A stretch of 64,000 nt of DNA from Treponema sp. (GTDB lineage Bacteria > Spirochaetota > Spirochaetia > Treponematales > Breznakiellaceae): contig JAIRQN010000106.1 of NCBI GenBank assembly GCA_031256445.1, forward strand, positions 31,897-95,896. The letters run 5' to 3'. Under the pieces are notes generated by a model. The model saw only the letters and a program-made list of their open reading frames with translations, was not told where the DNA came from and ran no database searches. Position numbers and translations under genes: made by a program. Shown in pieces: positions 60,282 to 64,000 of the stretch (positions within the stretch are counted from its first letter, which is position 1; each line of letters opens with the position of its first letter).

Positions 60282-61565
60282 ATGAAAAGAAATATTATTT
60301 TTAACTGTTTTTTTGCAATAATGGTTTTTTTCCTTGCGTCATGCAATGATCCTGTGTTCTATGTCATTTCAACGGATGTAAGGCCTTTGGAACCCATAAT
60401 AAAAGGAGTGCCTACCAATTTCGCGGTTTATGACGGCGCGCTGTACGTCGCTTCAGGCAGAGTTCTTTATAAATACTGGAATAATAACCCGGATGATACG
60501 AATAATCCTGCTATATGGTACGGCGGCGAAAGCGTGTCAGCGGTTCCGCAGCCGGCTGTCCCTGGCGGAGGAAGCATAATTCAAATCGCGTCAACAGGGA
60601 ACTATCTGTACGCGCTTTGCTTTTCAGATTCCGGCGGCGGCAGTTCGGCCAGGTCTATTTTACAGCGGTATAACGGCGCTGAATGGGAAGAACTGAACGT
60701 GGAAACCGGGGTAATAATGCTTAATATATTCGCCGCCAATGATTATATATTTATCAAGACGCAGATCCCGGGAGGAGGATTCCGGGTAATGTATGCGGCT
60801 GGAACCGTATCTGCCGGTACCGCGATAATGCCTCTAATGCTGAATAACGAACCGTTCGAAGGAAATATAACCGGAGCCGTTTTTGACGGATCAAATTACT
60901 ATATCTGTACAAGCCAGGGTATTTTTAAAGCGCCGAACCCTGCCTCGGGCGTAACAATAATTTACAGGGATGATTCACCCGGAATTCAATTTATTGGCAT
61001 GATAAACCTTGAAACAGCCAATAATATCATCGCACTTATCACGCGCGGTACCAGTTCGCAAGGCGCAAGATTATACCTGCTTCAGGATGATAATCTCACA
61101 CTTGCAAAAGTAGACGCTACTACAGATATCTCATTGGGAAACCGCATTGCTACAGGAGCGCTTGCTATTTACAGAACCGCCGGCGATCAAAAGCTCCTTC
61201 TTGCAGGAAGGCAGGACAGGCTGAATTACATAGCCGAATCCGGTTTTTCATACGGTTATCTTGAACTTGAGATAGACAGCAACGGCATTAAAACAGAAAC
61301 CAGCGATGACGGAGTAACAAAAAACAAGAATTTTGTTGAACCGGGCAGGAACAGTCCAAGTACAGTCGGTACGGAAAATGTAGAAAGATACACTTTCAGA
61401 TCTACAATCGGGAAGCATCCTGTAAACTACCTTTTCCAGGCGCCGTCAGATATAGACAGGGAAATGATACTTTTTGCGTCAACCCAGAAAAACGGCGTAT
61501 GGTCATACCGTGACCGCAGCGGGAAAGGACAATGGAACGCCGAAGATAACAAACTCCCGCGATAA
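60282..61565 (+). CDS. Lipoprotein with beta-propeller-like repeats
   Basis: The lipoprotein signal has lipobox LASC (Cys21). The mature about 400 residues show recurring units of YDGALYVASG, GNYLYALCFS, ANDYIFIKTQ, DGSNYYICTSQGIFKAP and NNIIALITRG, roughly 45-60 residues apart, as in a six- or seven-bladed propeller. I recognise no catalytic residues. Such surface or periplasmic propellers bind sugars or proteins in other species. It follows the outer-membrane protein gene and could be its partner, by context only. Confidence 0.7.
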   Translation: MKRNIIFNCFFAIMVFFLASCNDPVFYVISTDVRPLEPIIKGVPTNFAVYDGALYVASGRVLYKYWNNNPDDTNNPAIWYGGESVSAVPQPAVPGGGSIIQIASTGNYLYALCFSDSGGGSSARSILQRYNGAEWEELNVETGVIMLNIFAANDYIFIKTQIPGGGFRVMYAAGTVSAGTAIMPLMLNNEPFEGNITGAVFDGSNYYICTSQGIFKAPNPASGVTIIYRDDSPGIQFIGMINLETANNIIALITRGTSSQGARLYLLQDDNLTLAKVDATTDISLGNRIATGALAIYRTAGDQKLLLAGRQDRLNYIAESGFSYGYLELEIDSNGIKTETSDDGVTKNKNFVEPGRNSPSTVGTENVERYTFRSTIGKHPVNYLFQAPSDIDREMILFASTQKNGVWSYRDRSGKGQWNAEDNKLPR

Positions 61566-61613
61566 CAGGTAGCCGCGTTTACCAATCCTGTTTAATATTG
61601 ATTACATACAGCT

Positions 61614-63848
61614 ATGGATGAACTTTTTACATCAAAAAAAGAGTCAGGATCGAGTCCTCTTGCCGACAGAATGCGTCCGCGTTTTCTGGAAGACATGGTC
61701 GGCCAGGATCATATTGTAGGGCAAGGAAGGCTCCTGCGCCGGGCAATCCAGGCGGACCGTCTTTCGTCAATTATCCTCTACGGGCCGCCTGGAACGGGAA
61801 AAACAAGCCTCGCGGCAGTAATCGCCAACACAACAAGAGCCTCATTTGAAAAACTCAACGCGGTTCTTTCCGGCGTCAAGGATATCCGCGAAGTAATTGA
61901 CCGCGCCGATGAGCGCTTCAGGTTATACAGTAAAAGAACAATCCTTTTTGTAGACGAAGTTCACCGCTGGAACAAGGCCCAGCAGGACGCCCTTCTTCCC
62001 TGGGTGGAAAACGGCACTGTTATCCTTGTCGGCGCGACAACTGAAAATCCTTTTTTTGAAGTAAACCGCGCTCTTGTAAGCCGCAGCCGTATTTTCCAGT
62101 TAAAACCGCTGACAGACGCCGATCTGGTTGAAGCGGCGCGGCGCACGTTCGCCGATAAGGAACGCGGATACGGAAACTGGAATGTTAAATTCGAAGAAGG
62201 CGCGCTGGAACATCTTGTTGAAGTTTCCGGAGGGGATGTCCGGTGCCTGCTTAACGCGATAGAACTGGCTGTGGAAACCAGCGTCACTCCGTGGCCTCCC
62301 TCCGCAGGCTGCGATCTGCTGATTTCAATGGAAGCCGCCGAAGAGAGCATCCAGCGCCGCGCGCTTCTTTATGACCGGGACGGCGATTACCATTTTGATA
62401 CCATCAGCGCGTTTATAAAAAGCGTCCGCGGCAGCGATCCTGACGCGGCTCTGTACTGGCTCGCGAAAATGATACGCGCGGGCGAAGACCCAAAGTTCAT
62501 TTTCAGGCGGATGATAATACTGGCAAGCGAAGATGTCGGTCTTGCCGACCCGATGGCGCTTTCCGTTGTTATCTCCTGCGCACAGGCTTTCGAGCGGATA
62601 GGTTTTCCGGAAGGAAACTTTCCTCTTTCCCACGCCTGCCTTTACCTTGCTACAGCCCCAAAATCCAACACTACGCTGGCTTTTTTTGACGCTCTTAAGG
62701 AAGTTGAACGGGAAGACGCCGAAGTTCCCAATCATTTAAGAGACGCAAGCCGTGACGGCGAAGGTTTTGGACATGGCGAAGGCTATGTTTATCCGCATGC
62801 TTACAGGGATCATTGGGCAGCTCAGCAGTACCTGCCCAGCGCTTTAAAAGGCAGGACATTTTATACGCCTTCAATAATCGGATATGAGGGGAAAATTCGG
62901 GAAGACGCGCTTCAAAAACGGGAATTACAGGCAGCAATTGTATTCGGCACTCCCGAAAAAGAGGAATTTTTAACATGGTCTGCGGCAGCAAAAGGAAGAG
63001 AAGGCTGGTATAAACGCATGGAATCTGGAAGAAGCGCGCTTTTATTGAATGACCGTAATGTCATTTTTGACGCAGCACAGCCGGCGCGCCACGACCGCGT
63101 ACTTGTCCCTTTAGCGAATGACGGGCTGTTGTTATGGGAAAGCATGCGCCGCTGTCCGGAAGGTTTAACCGCCTCTGTTGTCAGCGCTCCGGCCGCAAAA
63201 GACGCTCTTTTACGCTATGCCGCGGTACTGGACGCAAACGTCCTTAATGAAGCGGAAAAACCCCAGATTGCCGTCTCACAGGAAATACTTCCTTCTTCTG
63301 AACAATGCGATGAATGGTTTTCCTGCTCAAAATTCGACCATATACTGCTTCGCTGCTGGCGTCTTGCCGCCGAACCTGCATTTCTGGCATCCGCCGCAAA
63401 GCCGCTGCTTGCCAAAAACGGAAATTTTATCCTGTTCTTCTCTCCTCCATCCCTGGGAGAGCGGTTATCCCGGATTATAAAAAATGAGTGTACAAATGAA
63501 AATATCAGTAATAAGGAAATTTCTGCGCTTGAGCAAGCCGAAGAAGCATTTTTTCAGGATACCGGCTCGTTAAAATTGTGGGATTTAAGCAATATCAGCG
63601 CTGTTTTTGATGAGCAAGGATTTAAGCATGATTACCGGCTGCTCGAACAAAAAGAAGAACGATTAATTTCCGGGAAAGACCTATCCTCCTGGTTCAATAT
63701 TGAGCAATCCCGGTGGGGCGCTTTTATGGCGGATAATTTGAAAAAAGCTGAGTTAAAAATGATAGAAAACGCTTTACGGGGAAGAATAGCCAAAGGCCCT
63801 GTTTTTTGGCGCTGGAAATCCGTATGTTTGAAAGCTTCAATAGGTTGA
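61614..63848 (+). CDS. rarA: RarA/MgsA ATPase fused to an extra C-terminal domain
   Basis: RarA is a clamp-loader-like AAA+ ATPase that acts at stalled replication forks. The core (about 1-425) has Walker A GPPGTGKTS (57-65), Walker B FVDEVHRW (about 109-116), GATTENPFF (sensor 1) and the RarA-specific DYHFDTISAFIKSVRGSDPDAALYWLA region. The last about 310 residues are extra: a region with HDRVLVPLANDGLLLWE and DHILLRCWRLAAEPAFLASA resembles a degenerate Rossmann/methyltransferase fold without a clear SAM motif. A similar fusion is known from databases as a RarA-unknown-domain protein. The stop is immediately joined to a dispersed repeat. Confidence 0.9.
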   Translation: MDELFTSKKESGSSPLADRMRPRFLEDMVGQDHIVGQGRLLRRAIQADRLSSIILYGPPGTGKTSLAAVIANTTRASFEKLNAVLSGVKDIREVIDRADERFRLYSKRTILFVDEVHRWNKAQQDALLPWVENGTVILVGATTENPFFEVNRALVSRSRIFQLKPLTDADLVEAARRTFADKERGYGNWNVKFEEGALEHLVEVSGGDVRCLLNAIELAVETSVTPWPPSAGCDLLISMEAAEESIQRRALLYDRDGDYHFDTISAFIKSVRGSDPDAALYWLAKMIRAGEDPKFIFRRMIILASEDVGLADPMALSVVISCAQAFERIGFPEGNFPLSHACLYLATAPKSNTTLAFFDALKEVEREDAEVPNHLRDASRDGEGFGHGEGYVYPHAYRDHWAAQQYLPSALKGRTFYTPSIIGYEGKIREDALQKRELQAAIVFGTPEKEEFLTWSAAAKGREGWYKRMESGRSALLLNDRNVIFDAAQPARHDRVLVPLANDGLLLWESMRRCPEGLTASVVSAPAAKDALLRYAAVLDANVLNEAEKPQIAVSQEILPSSEQCDEWFSCSKFDHILLRCWRLAAEPAFLASAAKPLLAKNGNFILFFSPPSLGERLSRIIKNECTNENISNKEISALEQAEEAFFQDTGSLKLWDLSNISAVFDEQGFKHDYRLLEQKEERLISGKDLSSWFNIEQSRWGAFMADNLKKAELKMIENALRGRIAKGPVFWRWKSVCLKASIG

Positions 63849-63910
63849 TTGACAAGCGAAGTGAGAGTCGTGCCCGAGTAAACTCGGGCACGACCGAACG
63901 AGCGCAGTCA
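63847..63910 (+). repeat. Dispersed palindromic repeat, copy 3, at the rarA stop codon
   Basis: It starts GATTGACAAGCGAAGTGAGA at the GA of the rarA stop (TGA 63846-63848), has an inner perfect stem GTCGTGCCCGAGT-aa-ACTCGGGCACGAC (63867-63894) and ends GCGCAGTCA. Compared with the mutS copy the inner arms differ in paired positions. Confidence 0.88.
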
Positions 63911-64000
63911 CCGAAGGGGTTCATACCCCGCGGCTTGCCGCGGAAAGCCAGACCACTTGTAAGTGGTCTGGCGGGTGCAGGGCTTGCCCTGCGGTATGAT
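63911..64000. repeat. Mosaic of short palindromes at the window edge
   Basis: Three perfect inverted repeats follow in tandem: CCGCGG-cttg-CCGCGG (63928-63943), CCAGACCACTT-gt-AAGTGGTCTGG (63948-63971) and GCAGGGC-tt-GCCCTGC (63977-63992). GGTTCATACCCC at the start is shared with the flank of the copy at 52178. The block runs off the window; no gene is seen in it. Confidence 0.75.

Overview
The window comes from a spirochaete, most likely a Treponema relative (possibly a gut-associated lineage). The evidence is gene order and protein type: dnaG-rpoD-zinc-ribbon followed by mreBCD-mrdA-rodA, tamB-bamA-skp-mutS, a very long GreA, many TPR proteins, and relaxed spirochaetal lipoboxes. From memory these blocks match Treponema pallidum gene order; I could not check this by search. 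About 48 protein genes, one RNA gene (RNase P RNA) and one broken lipoprotein gene are recognisable. No tRNA, rRNA, CRISPR array, phage or transposase gene was seen.

Layout. 1-5636 (+): mltG (5' end cut off), dnaG, rpoD, zinc-ribbon coiled-coil protein. 5658-6165 (-): rnpB. 6266-15312 (+): cell-shape operon, TPR-mreB-mreC-mreD-mrdA-rodA-radical SAM protein. 15408-25420 (-): recA, CsgG-like/outer-membrane protein, scpA-scpB-rluB-cmk-rpsA, then a GAF/sigma-54 activator, a TPR membrane protein and a lipoprotein, the last three overlapping by 4 bases each. 25582-27158 (+): prs, dtd. 27186-30064 (-): two TPR proteins and rpe. 30131-35576 (+): TPR protein, long greA, vWA-like membrane protein. 35560-45102 (-): cyclic amidohydrolase, comF, uraA-type permease, mutS, skp, bamA; tamB continues to 49592. 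49790-51094 (+): bacteriohemerythrin and an unknown helical protein. 51089-52527: palindrome-rich accessory island holding a frameshifted lipoprotein gene. 52528-63848: aspS, UPF0158-GNAT fusion, gnd, LarA-like protein, AroH-type chorismate mutase, small membrane protein, SPFH-like lipoprotein, outer-membrane protein, lipoprotein, rarA fusion. 63847-64000: mosaic of palindromic repeats running off the window.

Functionally the window is mostly core: replication and transcription (DnaG, RpoD, GreA, RnpB), rod shape and peptidoglycan (MltG, MreBCD, PBP2, RodA), chromosome segregation and repair (ScpAB, RecA, MutS, RarA), outer-membrane biogenesis (BamA, Skp, TamB), translation (RpsA, AspS, Dtd, RluB) and sugar/nucleotide metabolism (Rpe, Gnd, Prs, Cmk, amidohydrolase, ComF, permease).

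The most unusual observations are these. (1) About ten genes have a sigma-70-type -10 box only 5-12 bases before the start codon and no Shine-Dalgarno, implying leaderless mRNAs; several lie on divergent promoter pairs that share or overlap their boxes. (2) A roughly 1.06-kb unit (51089-52147) is bounded by paired hairpins in mirror order and carries a degraded lipoprotein gene, which looks like a non-autonomous mobile cassette. (3) A separate 52-64-base repeat starts exactly at the stop codons of mutS and rarA, with a third copy in the island. (4) rluB appears to start at an ATT codon overlapping the scpB stop.
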